DNA from: Halomonas sp. McH1-25 | Lineage (GTDB): Bacteria > Pseudomonadota > Gammaproteobacteria > Pseudomonadales > Halomonadaceae | Assembly: GCF_022348165.1 (NCBI RefSeq) | Contig: NZ_JAKRFI010000004.1 | Coordinates: 124,001 to 188,000 of the forward strand | Length of the DNA: 64,000 bases | Direction: 5' to 3' | Part shown: piece after piece, positions 19,103 through 28,412 of the stretch | How the letters are laid out: each line of letters begins with the position of its first letter | Numbering within the stretch: the first letter of the stretch is position 1 | Notes under the pieces: model-generated | What the model was told of the DNA's origin: nothing | Databases searched by the model: none | The model's input: the letters and a program-made list of their open reading frames with translations, nothing else | Position numbers and translations under genes: made by a program

Positions 19103-20899
19103 TCAAGGCACTTCCGGCTCGGTACGCTCCACGCCCGGCGTCCCGTCGCGCAGCGGCCGACCTCCCAGTTCCTTCTGGAACAAGGATTGCAGTTCGGCCA
19201 TGGCCGCTTTCTCGTTGGCCACCAGCGTCTCCTCGTCGTGGCGATGCTCGTAGGAATCCTGGAACAAGCGAATGTCGAAATCACGGAAGGTGCGCACGGC
19301 ATCCATGGCGTTGGAGCTCGGATAGCCCAGTCCCTTGAGCACTTCGGCACTCATTTCCAGGCTCGCCGGAAACGTCTCGCGGACCACGCCGTCGACACCG
19401 ATCTCCATCAGTAGCCAGGCATGGTGGCGATTGCGCGCTCGCGCAAAGACCTTGAGCTGGGGAAAATGCAGCTTCGCCAGCCGGGCGATGGTATTTGCCG
19501 TATCGGCATCGTCGACTGCGATCACCAGCACGCGGGCCTGCTCGGCGCCAGCAGCCCTGAGCAGATCCAGGCGTGTGGCATCGGCATAGTAGATACGCGA
19601 CCCGAAGCGGCGAATGAACTCCACCTGGCGAATGTTGGGATCGAGCGCGGTGAAGTTGATGTCTTGGGTCTTGAGCATGCGCGCCACCATCTGGCCGAAA
19701 CGCCCCAGCCCGGCAATCAGTACCGGCGGAGAATCGTCGCCGAAATCGCCATCGTAGGCCCGCGTTTCGCGAAACCTTGCCCCGAAACGCTCACCGGCCC
19801 GATAGAGGAACGGCGTCAACGCCATCGACAGCGTGACCGCGGCGATGCACAGGCTGGCGATGCGTTGATCGAAGACCTCGGCACTGACCGCTGCAGTCAG
19901 CAGCACGAAAGCGAACTCGCCGCCTTGGGCAATCACCGTCGCCAGGCGCGGCAGCTCGGTCCATGGCAGCCGCGCCACCAGCCCCACCCCGGCAATGATG
20001 GACATTTTGGCGATCAATAGCCCGAAGGTGATGCCCAGTACCCACAACAGATTGTCGAATACCAGCGCCAGATCCACCGACATGCCCACGGCAATGAAGA
20101 ACAGCCCCAGCAACAACCCCTTGAATGGCTCGATGTTGGCCTCGAGTTCGTGCCGGTAGACGGTATCGGCGAGCAGAACGCCGCCCAGAAAGGCGCCCAG
20201 CGCCATCGACAACCCGGCCCACTCCATGACCAGCGCCATGCCCAGCACCATGAACAGTGCCGAGGCGGTAAAGACCTCGTGAACGGCGCTACGTGCCACG
20301 ACCGCCAATACCCGTGGGAAGACCAGCCGGCCGAAGACGATAGCGGCCACCACGCACCCCACCCCACGCAGCACGGCCAGCCAGGAGTCCTCGGAGGTCA
20401 CGGCGATCTCGCCGGCGAACAGCGGCAGCAGCGCCAGATCCTGGAAGAGCAGAATGGCAAAGGCCGCCTGGCCATGCGGCGACGGTAGCTGGTGATGCTC
20501 GTTGAGCACCTGCAAGGCAAACGCCGTCGATGACAAGGCCAGAATCAGCCCCAGCAGGACCGACACCTCGACCGACAATCCCAGCGTCAGTCCGAGCGGC
20601 ATCAGTAGCGCGGCACAGCCCAGCAATTGCAGCACGCCGAGGCCGAACAAACGCTTGCGCATCGCCCATAGGCGCGAGGGCTCCAATTCGAGGCCGATGA
20701 TGAACAGCAGCATGACGACACCGAACTCGGCGAAGTGCAGCACGGTCTCAGGCTCGGCGATGAAGCCGGTGACCGACGGGCCGAGTATCAACCCGGCGGC
20801 AAGATAGCCAAGGATCGAACCGAGCCCAAGACGCTGGAAAAGAGGCACGGCGATGATTGCCGCCCCTAGCAGTACCGCCGCTTCATAAAGAAAGTGCAT
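19103..20899 (-). CDS. CPA2-family monovalent cation:proton antiporter (KefB/KefC type)
   Basis: Inner-membrane protein of 598 residues. Residues 1-380 form the Na/H exchanger-type membrane domain with many hydrophobic segments ('GSILGYLAAGLILGPS', 'ALGAFLGGVLLADTVYRHEL'). Residues 395-510 form the RCK/TrkA-N domain with 'VLIAGLGRFGQMVARML', a Rossmann nucleotide-binding loop. The last part is acidic and may be a regulatory tail. E. coli KefB and KefC are glutathione-gated K+ efflux systems; whether this one is gated by glutathione cannot be seen, and no kefF/kefG ancillary gene is adjacent. A role in K+/Na+ and pH balance fits a salt-adapted organism. Confidence 0.93.
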   Translation of the reverse strand: MHFLYEAAVLLGAAIIAVPLFQRLGLGSILGYLAAGLILGPSVTGFIAEPETVLHFAEFGVVMLLFIIGLELEPSRLWAMRKRLFGLGVLQLLGCAALLMPLGLTLGLSVEVSVLLGLILALSSTAFALQVLNEHHQLPSPHGQAAFAILLFQDLALLPLFAGEIAVTSEDSWLAVLRGVGCVVAAIVFGRLVFPRVLAVVARSAVHEVFTASALFMVLGMALVMEWAGLSMALGAFLGGVLLADTVYRHELEANIEPFKGLLLGLFFIAVGMSVDLALVFDNLLWVLGITFGLLIAKMSIIAGVGLVARLPWTELPRLATVIAQGGEFAFVLLTAAVSAEVFDQRIASLCIAAVTLSMALTPFLYRAGERFGARFRETRAYDGDFGDDSPPVLIAGLGRFGQMVARMLKTQDINFTALDPNIRQVEFIRRFGSRIYYADATRLDLLRAAGAEQARVLVIAVDDADTANTIARLAKLHFPQLKVFARARNRHHAWLLMEIGVDGVVRETFPASLEMSAEVLKGLGYPSSNAMDAVRTFRDFDIRLFQDSYEHRHDEETLVANEKAAMAELQSLFQKELGGRPLRDGTPGVERTEPEVP

Positions 20900-20924
20900 G
20901 TAACCGGACCACCCTTGTCTTGCG

Positions 20925-22070
20925 TTACTGTTGATTCTCAGGCTGACGAAACGGCAGGCGCGTCAGCGCTTGGCGGTGGTAAGCCTCGATGTAGCCGCGC
21001 TCCTCCTTGCAGAAGCGCGCCACTGCCCGGTGAAATTCGGGATGGGCGATGTGATGCAGCGAGCGCAAGCGCCGCGGGGCAAAGCCACGCACCAGCTTGT
21101 GCTCACCCTGGGTACCCGGATCGAAGCGTACCAGGCCATGCGCCAGACAATGCTCGATTCCCTGGTAGTAACACGTTTCGAAATGCAGGCAATCCGCCTC
21201 CACCTCACTGCCCCAGTAACGCCCATAGAGGGTATGGCTGCCCTGCAGGCACAATGCCGATGCGACCGGCTGCCCCTCCAGGCGCGCCTGCACCAGCAGC
21301 AGCGACTCCGGCATACGCTCGCGCAGGCGTTGGAAGAACGCCCTCGGCAGGTAGGGATGCTGTCCGCGTTCCATATAAGTGATCCGGTAACAGCGGTAGA
21401 AGTGCTCCAGCGCAGCATCGTCGATGTGCGTACCGGCCAGACGGTGCATGACCAGCCCCTGCTCCCCGACGCGGCGTCGTTCGCGGCGGATCTCCTTGCG
21501 GCGCTTCGAGGTCATCGCGGCAAGAAAGCCCTCGAAGTCGCCGAAGCCCCGGTCCTGCCACTGGAACTGCACGGCATGCCGCTCGATGAGTTGCGGATGT
21601 ACCTGCAGCCAGTCATCCACCTCGGCGTCATCGGCAAACAGCAGATGCCAGCTCGACTGGTCATCGTTGCAGCATTGCGCGGCCAGGGCCCGCAAAACGT
21701 CCTGTCGCTGCGCCTCTCGACTCAGCAGTACCCGAGGGCCAGGCACCGGCGTGTAGGGGACGGCCGTCAACCCCTTGGGATAATACTCGCCCCCGGCACG
21801 CTCCCAGGCGTCCGCCCAAGCCCAATCGAACACGTACTCGCCGTAGGAGTGATCCTTGGCATAGCGTGGCATTGCCGCCACCAACGAGCCGTCTTGCCAT
21901 ACCAGCAGGTGACGTGGCGACCATCCCGTCTCGGGCGTCACCGCCCCGGTGGCTTCCAGGGCGTGCAGGAATTCATGGCGCAGGAAGGGGTGATCGCTAC
22001 CGACCAGGGCATTCCAAGGGTCGGCAGGAACCGCCTCGATGGCATCGATCGTGGTTACTTCACAATGCAT
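20925..22070 (-). CDS. FemAB-like/DUF482 GNAT-fold protein
   Basis: Protein of 381 residues of the PF04339 (DUF482, 'peptidogalycan biosynthesis'/FemAB-like) family, which adopts a GNAT acyltransferase fold. Family signatures are 'HPFLRHEFLHALE', 'MPRYAKDHSYGEYVFDWAWA', 'YYPKGLTAVPYTPVPGPR' and 'GRYWGSEVEADCLHFETCYY'. The ATG at 22070 follows GGGAG. It is found as a single conserved gene in many Proteobacteria, and its substrate is not known. It lies 25 bases upstream of the antiporter gene, so the two may be cotranscribed. Confidence 0.88.
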   Translation of the reverse strand: MHCEVTTIDAIEAVPADPWNALVGSDHPFLRHEFLHALEATGAVTPETGWSPRHLLVWQDGSLVAAMPRYAKDHSYGEYVFDWAWADAWERAGGEYYPKGLTAVPYTPVPGPRVLLSREAQRQDVLRALAAQCCNDDQSSWHLLFADDAEVDDWLQVHPQLIERHAVQFQWQDRGFGDFEGFLAAMTSKRRKEIRRERRRVGEQGLVMHRLAGTHIDDAALEHFYRCYRITYMERGQHPYLPRAFFQRLRERMPESLLLVQARLEGQPVASALCLQGSHTLYGRYWGSEVEADCLHFETCYYQGIEHCLAHGLVRFDPGTQGEHKLVRGFAPRRLRSLHHIAHPEFHRAVARFCKEERGYIEAYHRQALTRLPFRQPENQQ

Positions 22071-22168
22071 TTCGTCTCCCATCATGGCGTGTAACGCCAG
22101 GCGCATTCACGATAGCCCCCGGTTGGGTTACTGTCTAAGGGCCAGGCGACACAAACAGAGAGACAGAC

Positions 22169-22468
22169 ATGGCCGAGTACCCTTCGTTCCCTCCCCCTTC
22201 GCCCTCCCCCGACAGGACCAACCTGATGGCTGTGGTTGCCTTCGGTCTGAGCGTGCTGGCGGTGTTCGTCGCGCCGGCGGCCTTGGGCGGCGTGGTGTGT
22301 GGGCATATCGCCCGACACCAGATCCGCCAGAGCGGCGAACAGGGCGATGGATGGGCCCTGGCAGCGCTGATTCTGGGCTACCTGCTCATCCTGGTGTCGC
22401 TGGCGGGCCTGCTGCTGTTCGGCGGTTTCGTGCTCACCATGTTCGGTATCATGGCATTCACGGTCTAG
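22169..22468 (+). CDS. DUF4190 small membrane protein
   Basis: Protein of 99 residues: a Pro/Ser-rich N-terminus followed by two transmembrane segments (about residues 19-43 and 64-96) separated by 'GHIARHQIRQSGEQGDGWAL'. This G-H-x-A-R...G-x-G-x-A pattern is the DUF4190 signature. The function is unknown. It stands between the divergent FemAB-like gene and an aldehyde dehydrogenase in the same orientation, 71 bases upstream of it. Confidence 0.85.
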   Translation: MAEYPSFPPPSPSPDRTNLMAVVAFGLSVLAVFVAPAALGGVVCGHIARHQIRQSGEQGDGWALAALILGYLLILVSLAGLLLFGGFVLTMFGIMAFTV

Positions 22469-22539
22469 GCTTTACGAAACCTGCCTGCACCCGGCATACC
22501 GCATTGAAAAATCAGCTCACGAAGCCTAGGGGTGTTTGC

Positions 22540-23967
22540 ATGACGATGACGGAGACTGTTCCCACCCTGGCCGGCGTCACCTCGCTGCAGCGTCGTTTTG
22601 CCCAGCAGCAGGCCGCGTTTCGCCAAGCGCCCTACCCGACCCTGGCGACGCGTCGCGATCGCCTGGCCCGGCTGGAACGCATGACCCTGCGTCATACCGA
22701 TGAGATCGAGCGCGCCATCCGCCAGGACTACGGCCACCGTTCATCGGTCGAGACCCGGCTGGCTGAAATCACCACGCTCAAGATGGCACTACGCCACACT
22801 CGCCGGCATCTCAAGCGCTGGATGCGTCCGCAGCGCGTGGCGCTCAACTGGCGCTTCCTGCCGGCACGAGGCGAGATCCACCGTCAGCCGCTGGGCGTGG
22901 TGGGCATCATTTCACCCTGGAACTATCCCTGGCAACTGGCCCTGTTGCCCGCGCTCAGCGCCCTGGCTGCCGGCAATCGCGTCATGATCAAGCCCAGTGA
23001 GCTGACCCCGGCCACCTCACGCCTGATGGCGGAGCTTGCCGAGCGCTACTTCGACGAGGACGAGCTGTGCGTCATCACCGGTGACCGGGAAACCGGCAAG
23101 GCCTTCGCCAGCCTACCCTTCGATCACTTGTTCTTCACCGGCTCCACCCAGGTCGGCCGTCAGGTTGCCCAGTCTGCTGCCGCCAACCTGACGCCGGTCA
23201 CGCTCGAACTCGGTGGCAAGTCGCCCGCCATCGTCGCCGACGATGCCGACCTTGACGAGGCAGCCCAACGTATCGCCTTCGGCAAGTGGCTCAACGCCGG
23301 CCAGACCTGTATCGCACCGGATTACGTGCTGGTCTCCGAACGGCGACTCAAAAGCCTGACCGAGGCCCTCGAGCGTACCGTCAAGCGCTTTTATCCCCGC
23401 CTGGCGGGCAATGACGATTACACGGCCATCATCAGCCGCCGGCATCGGCAGCGACTCATCGCTCTAAGAGACGATGCAGAGAATCGGGGCTGTCGCGTGA
23501 TCGAAATGGGCGCCAATGCCGAGCAGCTGGAAGCGAGCGGCAAGCTGCCACCCACGCTCGTCATCAATCCCCATGACACGCTGACGCTGATGCAAGAGGA
23601 AATCTTCGGGCCGCTGTTGCCGATCATTGGCGTCAAGGACGACGAGGCAGCCATCGACTACGTCAATCGGCATCCCCGCCCCCTGGCCCTCTACGCGTTC
23701 ACCCGCAACGCCGCCTATCGTGAACGGCTGATGACCCATACTCACTCAGGCGGCATGGCGTTCAACGACACGCTACTTCAGGCCGCCCAGGACACCCTGC
23801 CCTTCGGCGGCATCGGCCAGAGCGGCATCGGCGCCTATCATGGCGAACACGGTTTCGTCACCTTCAGCCACGAGCGCAGCGTCTTCCATCAGGCCCGGCG
23901 CAATATGGCCTGGTTGATGCAGCCGCCTTACCGGCGCTGGCTGATGAAGCTGCTTCGCGTCATCTGA
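22540..23967 (+). CDS. Aldehyde dehydrogenase, coniferyl-aldehyde dehydrogenase type
   Basis: NAD(P)-dependent aldehyde dehydrogenase of 475 residues. Signatures are 'GVVGIISPWNYPWQLAL' (cofactor binding, with the catalytic Asn), 'FFTGSTQVGR', 'TLELGGKSPAIV' (general-base Glu) and 'NAGQTCIAPDYVLV' (nucleophile Cys). The overall sequence and length fit the CalB/coniferyl-aldehyde-dehydrogenase branch, whose members also oxidise fatty aldehydes. The start at 22540 is the first sensible ATG; an in-frame extension upstream runs through the DUF4190 gene and was not used. The real substrate is unknown. Confidence 0.9.
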   Translation: MTMTETVPTLAGVTSLQRRFAQQQAAFRQAPYPTLATRRDRLARLERMTLRHTDEIERAIRQDYGHRSSVETRLAEITTLKMALRHTRRHLKRWMRPQRVALNWRFLPARGEIHRQPLGVVGIISPWNYPWQLALLPALSALAAGNRVMIKPSELTPATSRLMAELAERYFDEDELCVITGDRETGKAFASLPFDHLFFTGSTQVGRQVAQSAAANLTPVTLELGGKSPAIVADDADLDEAAQRIAFGKWLNAGQTCIAPDYVLVSERRLKSLTEALERTVKRFYPRLAGNDDYTAIISRRHRQRLIALRDDAENRGCRVIEMGANAEQLEASGKLPPTLVINPHDTLTLMQEEIFGPLLPIIGVKDDEAAIDYVNRHPRPLALYAFTRNAAYRERLMTHTHSGGMAFNDTLLQAAQDTLPFGGIGQSGIGAYHGEHGFVTFSHERSVFHQARRNMAWLMQPPYRRWLMKLLRVI

Positions 23968-23986
23968 CCACGCCGGAAAGGAGCGA

Positions 23987-24844
23987 TCAGTTGTCGTTGA
24001 GTGCCTCATCCAGCGCGAGCAACGCTGCCTGCCAGGACGCCGCATCGGCGGCGGCATTGTAGCCCAGCGGCAAACCGTACTCCTCGGCTACCTCGTCGGC
24101 TTCGGGGCTGGTAAAGCCATGCGTTGCGCCCGGATAGTGGACCACCTTCACCTCGGCGCCCTGCGCCTCGAGCGCCTTGGCCATGTCCATTAGCGCCTCG
24201 CGCTCGACCAGCGGATCCTCGGCGCCGTTATGGATCTGTACGACACCGCCGAACGATTGAGGATTCTTGACGGCCCGGGTCGGGCTGCCATGGAAGCTGA
24301 TTGCCGCCTCGATCGGCATTCCCGAGAGCGCCATGTTCATGACGATGCCGCCGCCGAAGCAATAGCCAATGGCCGCCATGCCGGTATCCGCCACGGCGGG
24401 ATGTTCGCTCAGCTTGGTCATGGCGGCCTCGAGGCGTGCACGCGCCGCAGGCCAATCCTGCATGACCTGACTCGAAAAGGCTCCGGCTTCATCGGGGTGG
24501 GTCGCGACCTGGCCCTGGCCATACATGTCGACGGCCAATGCCACGAAGCCCAGCGCGGCCAACTGGTCGGCACGCCGCCTGGCGTAGTCGTTCAACCCCC
24601 ACCATTCATGAACGATCAGCACGGCGGGGCGCGGCGTCTTGTCGTTGACGTTGCGGGCCAGATACCCCTGGTAAGTCTCGCCACCGGTGGAATATTCGAA
24701 CGGCTCGCCCTTGACCAGCGGACCTTGAACGACATCGATCTCGGCATCGTCGACCTGTGTGGGGTTGGTCTGGATCTGGGCCTGTGCCGAGGCCGCCAGC
24801 ATCAGGACCGGCAGCAGACACAACCACGTGAAGCGGGCTTTCAT
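23987..24844 (-). CDS. Exported dienelactone hydrolase family protein
   Basis: Alpha/beta hydrolase of 285 residues with a Sec signal peptide (about 22 residues ending 'AASAQA'). The dienelactone-hydrolase signatures are 'ILIVHEWWGLN'-like segment 'VLIVHEWWGLNDYARRRA', the nucleophile Cys in 'IGYCFGGGIVMNMA', and 'HYPGATHGFTSPEA' with the His. The Cys nucleophile is normal for this family. The ATG at 24844 follows AAGGAG. It is convergent with the aldehyde dehydrogenase, 19 bases apart. The substrate is unknown; a general esterase role is likely. Confidence 0.9.
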   Translation of the reverse strand: MKARFTWLCLLPVLMLAASAQAQIQTNPTQVDDAEIDVVQGPLVKGEPFEYSTGGETYQGYLARNVNDKTPRPAVLIVHEWWGLNDYARRRADQLAALGFVALAVDMYGQGQVATHPDEAGAFSSQVMQDWPAARARLEAAMTKLSEHPAVADTGMAAIGYCFGGGIVMNMALSGMPIEAAISFHGSPTRAVKNPQSFGGVVQIHNGAEDPLVEREALMDMAKALEAQGAEVKVVHYPGATHGFTSPEADEVAEEYGLPLGYNAAADAASWQAALLALDEALNDN

Positions 24845-24912
24845 ACCAATCTCCTTGTTTTTCGTGGCTCCCGACAGCGCCGGTCTGTGATGTACAAGCC
24901 GTTGAACGTCGC

Positions 24913-26589
24913 TCACGACTCGGCGGACAGGGCTTGATGCACACGATTGCGGCCTTCACGCTTGGCCACGTAGAGCCCCATGTCGGCACGGTGCATCAGA
25001 TCGTCCAGCGTCTCGCCATCACGACGCTCGGCGATGCCGAAGCTGACGGTAAAGTTGAGCCATTGGCCATGGAACTCGACTCGGACGCCCTCGAATTTCT
25101 TGCGTAACCGCTCGGCAAGTATCGCCGATTCGCTCAACGAGCGCCCAGTGAGCACCAAAGCGAACTCCTCCCCACCGATGCGGCCAAAAATATCATGGGA
25201 ACGCAACGTACTGCGACATATCTCCCCGAGACTGGCCAGGACCAGGTCGCCGGCAGCATGCCCCCAAGTATCGTTGATGGCCTTGAAGTGGTCGATATCG
25301 AAGATCATCAACGACAGCCGCGACGGCATGCTCTCGGCCGCTTCGATCGACGATTTCAAGCACCCCAGGAAGGCACCGCGATTGAGAGCCCCCGTCAGAC
25401 TGTCGGTGGTCGACAGCTCGTGAAGCTTCATCTCGCGCAGCTTGCGATCGGTAACGTCCCGCCCCACGGCGAGAACCCACTCGTAGCGGCCATTGTACGG
25501 ATTGATGTAGGGCGAACAGCTGGTTTCCAGCCAGAGGTAGTGGCCCTGGCAGTGACGAACCCGCAATTCGATCTGGAGATTGCGCCCCATGCGCGAGGAT
25601 TCGTGGATGCGACGCTGGATGCGGGGGGCATCGTCAGGCGGCAGCAATTCCATCAGGGCGCGTGCCGTCAGGTCTTCCGGCACGTAGCCCAGTACGTTAC
25701 TGACCGACGGCGATGCATAGCGGCAGATACCATCGGCATCGATCAGCATGATCAGGTCGCTGACGTGCTCGACGATGAAGCGGTAGCGACGCTCGCTTTC
25801 GGCAAGCGCATGCTGGGCCTGCTTGCGCAGGGTCACGTCCTCGCAGAAACCATGCCATAGGGTACTGCCGTCAGGCTCGCGCTCCGGCGACGCATGGCCG
25901 CACACCCACAATTCACGCCCATCCGGGTGGATACAGCGAAATTCGTAGCGCCAGACGCTCAAGCGCGAGGCACTGCGCCGGATGCTCCGCCATAGCCCAT
26001 CGATATCATGAGGATGAACGCAGGATAGCGCTGTCTCGGCACAGTCAATGATGGCCTGGGGAGAAATCCCGAACAGGCGCAGTATGCCCGAACTCACCAA
26101 AGGGAAGGACAGCGCTCCCTCCGGGCTCATCCGGCACTGATAGAGCGTGCCAGGAAGCTGTTCGCTGAGCTTCTCGAAGCGCTGAAGCAGGTTCTGCCGC
26201 TCAGTGACATCGACCAACGACCCCACTAACTCGCTGATGGCGCCTTCACCATCGCGGTGAATGACGACATCGTCCTGCAGATGATGTAACGATCCGTCGT
26301 GATGGCGCAGGGTGTAGTGCAAGGAGACTTGGCTTTCTCCTTCCCGGCAGGCCCGGCTCAGCCGCGCCAGAACCTCGTCTCGCGACGCGGCCGTCAGCAG
26401 ATCAAGCCAACGGGCGGGGGATTCACGCAGCCAGTCACGATCGATGCCGCACAATGTCTTTACGTTGACGCCCAGGTAGTGAAGCTTGCCCTGCCACCAC
26501 TGGGCATCCGTGGCATAGACTACCGCCGGTGACGCGCAAAGCAGTGCATCGAGAAACCGGGGCAGCAGCTGCAACGACGTTGCCGGCAT
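24913..26589 (-). CDS. Diguanylate cyclase with three PAS domains
   Basis: Cytoplasmic signalling protein of 558 residues that should make cyclic di-GMP. PAS domains lie at about residues 20-130, 140-255 and 265-385, each ending with a PAC-like strand ('GSLVDVTER', 'GFCEDVTLRK', 'AVGRDVTDRK'). The GGDEF domain covers residues 390-555 with active-site GGEEF (472-476) and an intact inhibitory site RSHD (463-466) five residues before it. No EAL domain and no transmembrane helix are present. It lies 14 bases after a small gene of unknown function and is probably cotranscribed. The input sensed by the PAS domains cannot be told. Confidence 0.93.
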   Translation of the reverse strand: MPATSLQLLPRFLDALLCASPAVVYATDAQWWQGKLHYLGVNVKTLCGIDRDWLRESPARWLDLLTAASRDEVLARLSRACREGESQVSLHYTLRHHDGSLHHLQDDVVIHRDGEGAISELVGSLVDVTERQNLLQRFEKLSEQLPGTLYQCRMSPEGALSFPLVSSGILRLFGISPQAIIDCAETALSCVHPHDIDGLWRSIRRSASRLSVWRYEFRCIHPDGRELWVCGHASPEREPDGSTLWHGFCEDVTLRKQAQHALAESERRYRFIVEHVSDLIMLIDADGICRYASPSVSNVLGYVPEDLTARALMELLPPDDAPRIQRRIHESSRMGRNLQIELRVRHCQGHYLWLETSCSPYINPYNGRYEWVLAVGRDVTDRKLREMKLHELSTTDSLTGALNRGAFLGCLKSSIEAAESMPSRLSLMIFDIDHFKAINDTWGHAAGDLVLASLGEICRSTLRSHDIFGRIGGEEFALVLTGRSLSESAILAERLRKKFEGVRVEFHGQWLNFTVSFGIAERRDGETLDDLMHRADMGLYVAKREGRNRVHQALSAES

Positions 26590-26603
26590 ATTCGTGACAT
26601 CCT

Positions 26604-26966
26604 CTATGACGTTCCTTGTGCCAGCGCGAAGCGGGGCGCCTCGATCGCCGTGATCGGCTCATCCTTGATGTTTTCCACAGCCGGCGCCGGCAATCGCGGC
26701 AGGCCGGCTGTGGAAACGAGGGCCTGGTGGCCGTTGCCCCAGACTCTCCGGCTCGGGGGCACGGTATCGCAGGCCTGAACCAGGGTGCGCAGCTCGTGAG
26801 GCGGCAACGGCACGCGTTCGGCCCTTCCCTGCCCTTCCCAGACAATCAGCAATGCCGGCTGCCCGCCATTCTGATCGATGCCGATGATGCACCCTTGGCG
26901 TCGACGTCGAGGGTCGCGCAAGCGAGCCCCGATCAACCGCTGTGCTTGGGTAACGCTATCATTCAT
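26604..26966 (-). CDS. Small protein of unknown function upstream of the PAS-GGDEF gene
   Basis: Open frame of about 120 residues, not recognised. It starts 'MNDSVTQAQRLIGARLRDP', has a basic patch (RRRRQ) and a central strand-rich part ('GCIIGIDQNGGQPALLIVWE'), and shows no membrane segment or signal. The ATG at 26966 has no strong ribosome site; an alternative TTG lies at 26972. It ends 14 bases before the diguanylate cyclase start, which supports its being real and in the same operon. The antisense strand is also open here, so some doubt remains. Confidence 0.55.
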   Translation of the reverse strand: MNDSVTQAQRLIGARLRDPRRRRQGCIIGIDQNGGQPALLIVWEGQGRAERVPLPPHELRTLVQACDTVPPSRRVWGNGHQALVSTAGLPRLPAPAVENIKDEPITAIEAPRFALAQGTS

Positions 26967-27148
26967 GTGCAATGCAGTCTGTAAAACATTGGTCCTTAAA
27001 TTTACTTAAAGCTAACACAACCGGATACGACCGTACGCACCGATTGGGGCTTGCAAACCCGCACTTTAACGCTATCCGTGGCACGTCTCCATGCCTGCAT
27101 GTGCCAATCCATTCCAGCACAGCGGTGCATCTGCGCAAGCAGCACAAA

Positions 27149-27170
27149 AAAGGGTGCCGAAGCACCCTTT
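27149..27170 (-). terminator. Rho-independent terminator of gap
   Basis: On the minus strand a 9-bp stem AAAGGGTGC / GCACCCTTT with a TTCG tetraloop is followed by a T tract (TTTTTTGTG). It lies about 40 bases after the gap stop codon. Confidence 0.9.
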
Positions 27171-27211
27171 CCCATCGCATCGTCTTGCCGAGCCAAGCTC
27201 CAGCCTTCGGC

Positions 27212-28213
27212 TCAGGCCGTGGCCTGCATGACCAGCGCCGTGTCCAGCATACGATTCGAGAATCCCCACTCGTTATCGTACCAGGCCATGACCTTGACCA
27301 GCCGGCCATTCACGCGGGTATGGTTGGCATCGAAGATAGACGAATGCGCGTTATGGTTGAAGTCGATCGACACCAGGGGTTGAGCGTTGACGTCCAGAAC
27401 ATCCGACTGGGCGGCCGCCTGCTTGACGATGTCGTTGACTTCCTCCTTGCTGGTGTCGCGACTGGCGGTGAACACCAGATCGACCAGGGAGACGTTGATG
27501 ACCGGCACGCGCACCGCCAGCCCGTCGAACTTGCCTGCCAGCTCGGGCAGTACCAGGCCAACCGCCGCCGCCGCACCGGTCTTGGTAGGAATCATCGACT
27601 GGGTAGCGCTGCGTGCCCGGTACGGATCCTTGTGATAAACGTCGGACAGGTTCTGGTCGTTGGTATAGGCATGCACCGTCGTCATCAGCCCATTGTCGAT
27701 ACCGATGGCATCGTTGAGCGCCTTGGCCAGCGGCGCCAGGCAATTGGTGGTGCATGATGCATTGGAGACGACGCGGTGTTCCGGCTTGAGTACATGCTCG
27801 TTGACACCATAGACCACCGTGGCATCGGCGTCCGAGGTGGCCGTCGATATCAGCACGCGGCCGGCACCGGCCTCGAGGTGCTTGGCCGCATCGGCCCGCT
27901 TGGTGAACAGCCCCGTGCACTCCATGACCAAGTCGACCTGCAACTTGTCCCACGGCAGCTGGGCCGGGTCGCGCTGGGCGAAGGTATCGATCCGATCCCC
28001 ATCGACAATCAGCGCTTGCTCGTCGTGTTCGACGGAACGGCCGAAATGACCATGCACACTGTCGTGCCGGAGCAGATGTGCATTCAGGGCCGGATCGCCC
28101 AGGTCATTGATGGCAACGACCTGAACCCGATCGCGGTAGCCGTTTTCATAAAGAGCGCGTAGTACGTTACGACCGATGCGCCCGAAACCGTTGATGGCGA
28201 TACGCAGCGTCAT
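27212..28213 (-). CDS. gap: Glyceraldehyde-3-phosphate dehydrogenase (type I)
   Basis: NAD(P)-dependent glycolytic enzyme of 333 residues. The Rossmann start is '[18 protein letters not shown]', the catalytic Cys is in '[17 protein letters not shown]', and the NAD-domain C-terminal motif is '[15 protein letters not shown]'. The ATG at 28213 follows AGGAGG and is preferred over a start 18 bases earlier. It is divergent from edd. Placement beside Entner-Doudoroff genes suits a cell that oxidises triose phosphate from 2-keto-3-deoxy-6-phosphogluconate cleavage. Cofactor choice is not decided here. Confidence 0.97.
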   Translation of the reverse strand: MTLRIAINGFGRIGRNVLRALYENGYRDRVQVVAINDLGDPALNAHLLRHDSVHGHFGRSVEHDEQALIVDGDRIDTFAQRDPAQLPWDKLQVDLVMECTGLFTKRADAAKHLEAGAGRVLISTATSDADATVVYGVNEHVLKPEHRVVSNASCTTNCLAPLAKALNDAIGIDNGLMTTVHAYTNDQNLSDVYHKDPYRARSATQSMIPTKTGAAAAVGLVLPELAGKFDGLAVRVPVINVSLVDLVFTASRDTSKEEVNDIVKQAAAQSDVLDVNAQPLVSIDFNHNAHSSIFDANHTRVNGRLVKVMAWYDNEWGFSNRMLDTALVMQATA

Positions 28214-28332
28214 GTGACCTCCTAACTGCAACGAAGTAGTTGGCGTGAATCCGAAGTGACCACGCTCGCCTGCCGCAGGTGGCGATCAGGAGGCAGTCAC
28301 GATGAAACAATCCTACGCTTTAGACCATAATC

Positions 28333-28348
28333 TGACCCAAAAGGGTCA
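28333..28348. promoter_or_regulatory. Inverted repeat in the gap-edd divergent promoter region
   Basis: Perfect palindrome TGACCC-AAAA-GGGTCA placed between the divergent gap and edd genes, 120 bases before gap and 65 before edd. Symmetry and position suggest an operator for a dimeric regulator of both units. It does not match the HexR consensus (TGTAAT...ATTACA) that often controls these genes, so the regulator is unknown. Confidence 0.45.
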
Positions 28349-28412
28349 CGACATTCAAGCCCCGTTTTGGTAAGTTTACGAAATACTATACCGACCGTGA
28401 AGAGAGGTTCCC

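Noticed and set aside
28214-28412. HexR operator in the gap-edd region
   Set aside because: Only a short GTAA-GT-TTAC symmetry near 28370; it does not fit the full HexR consensus.
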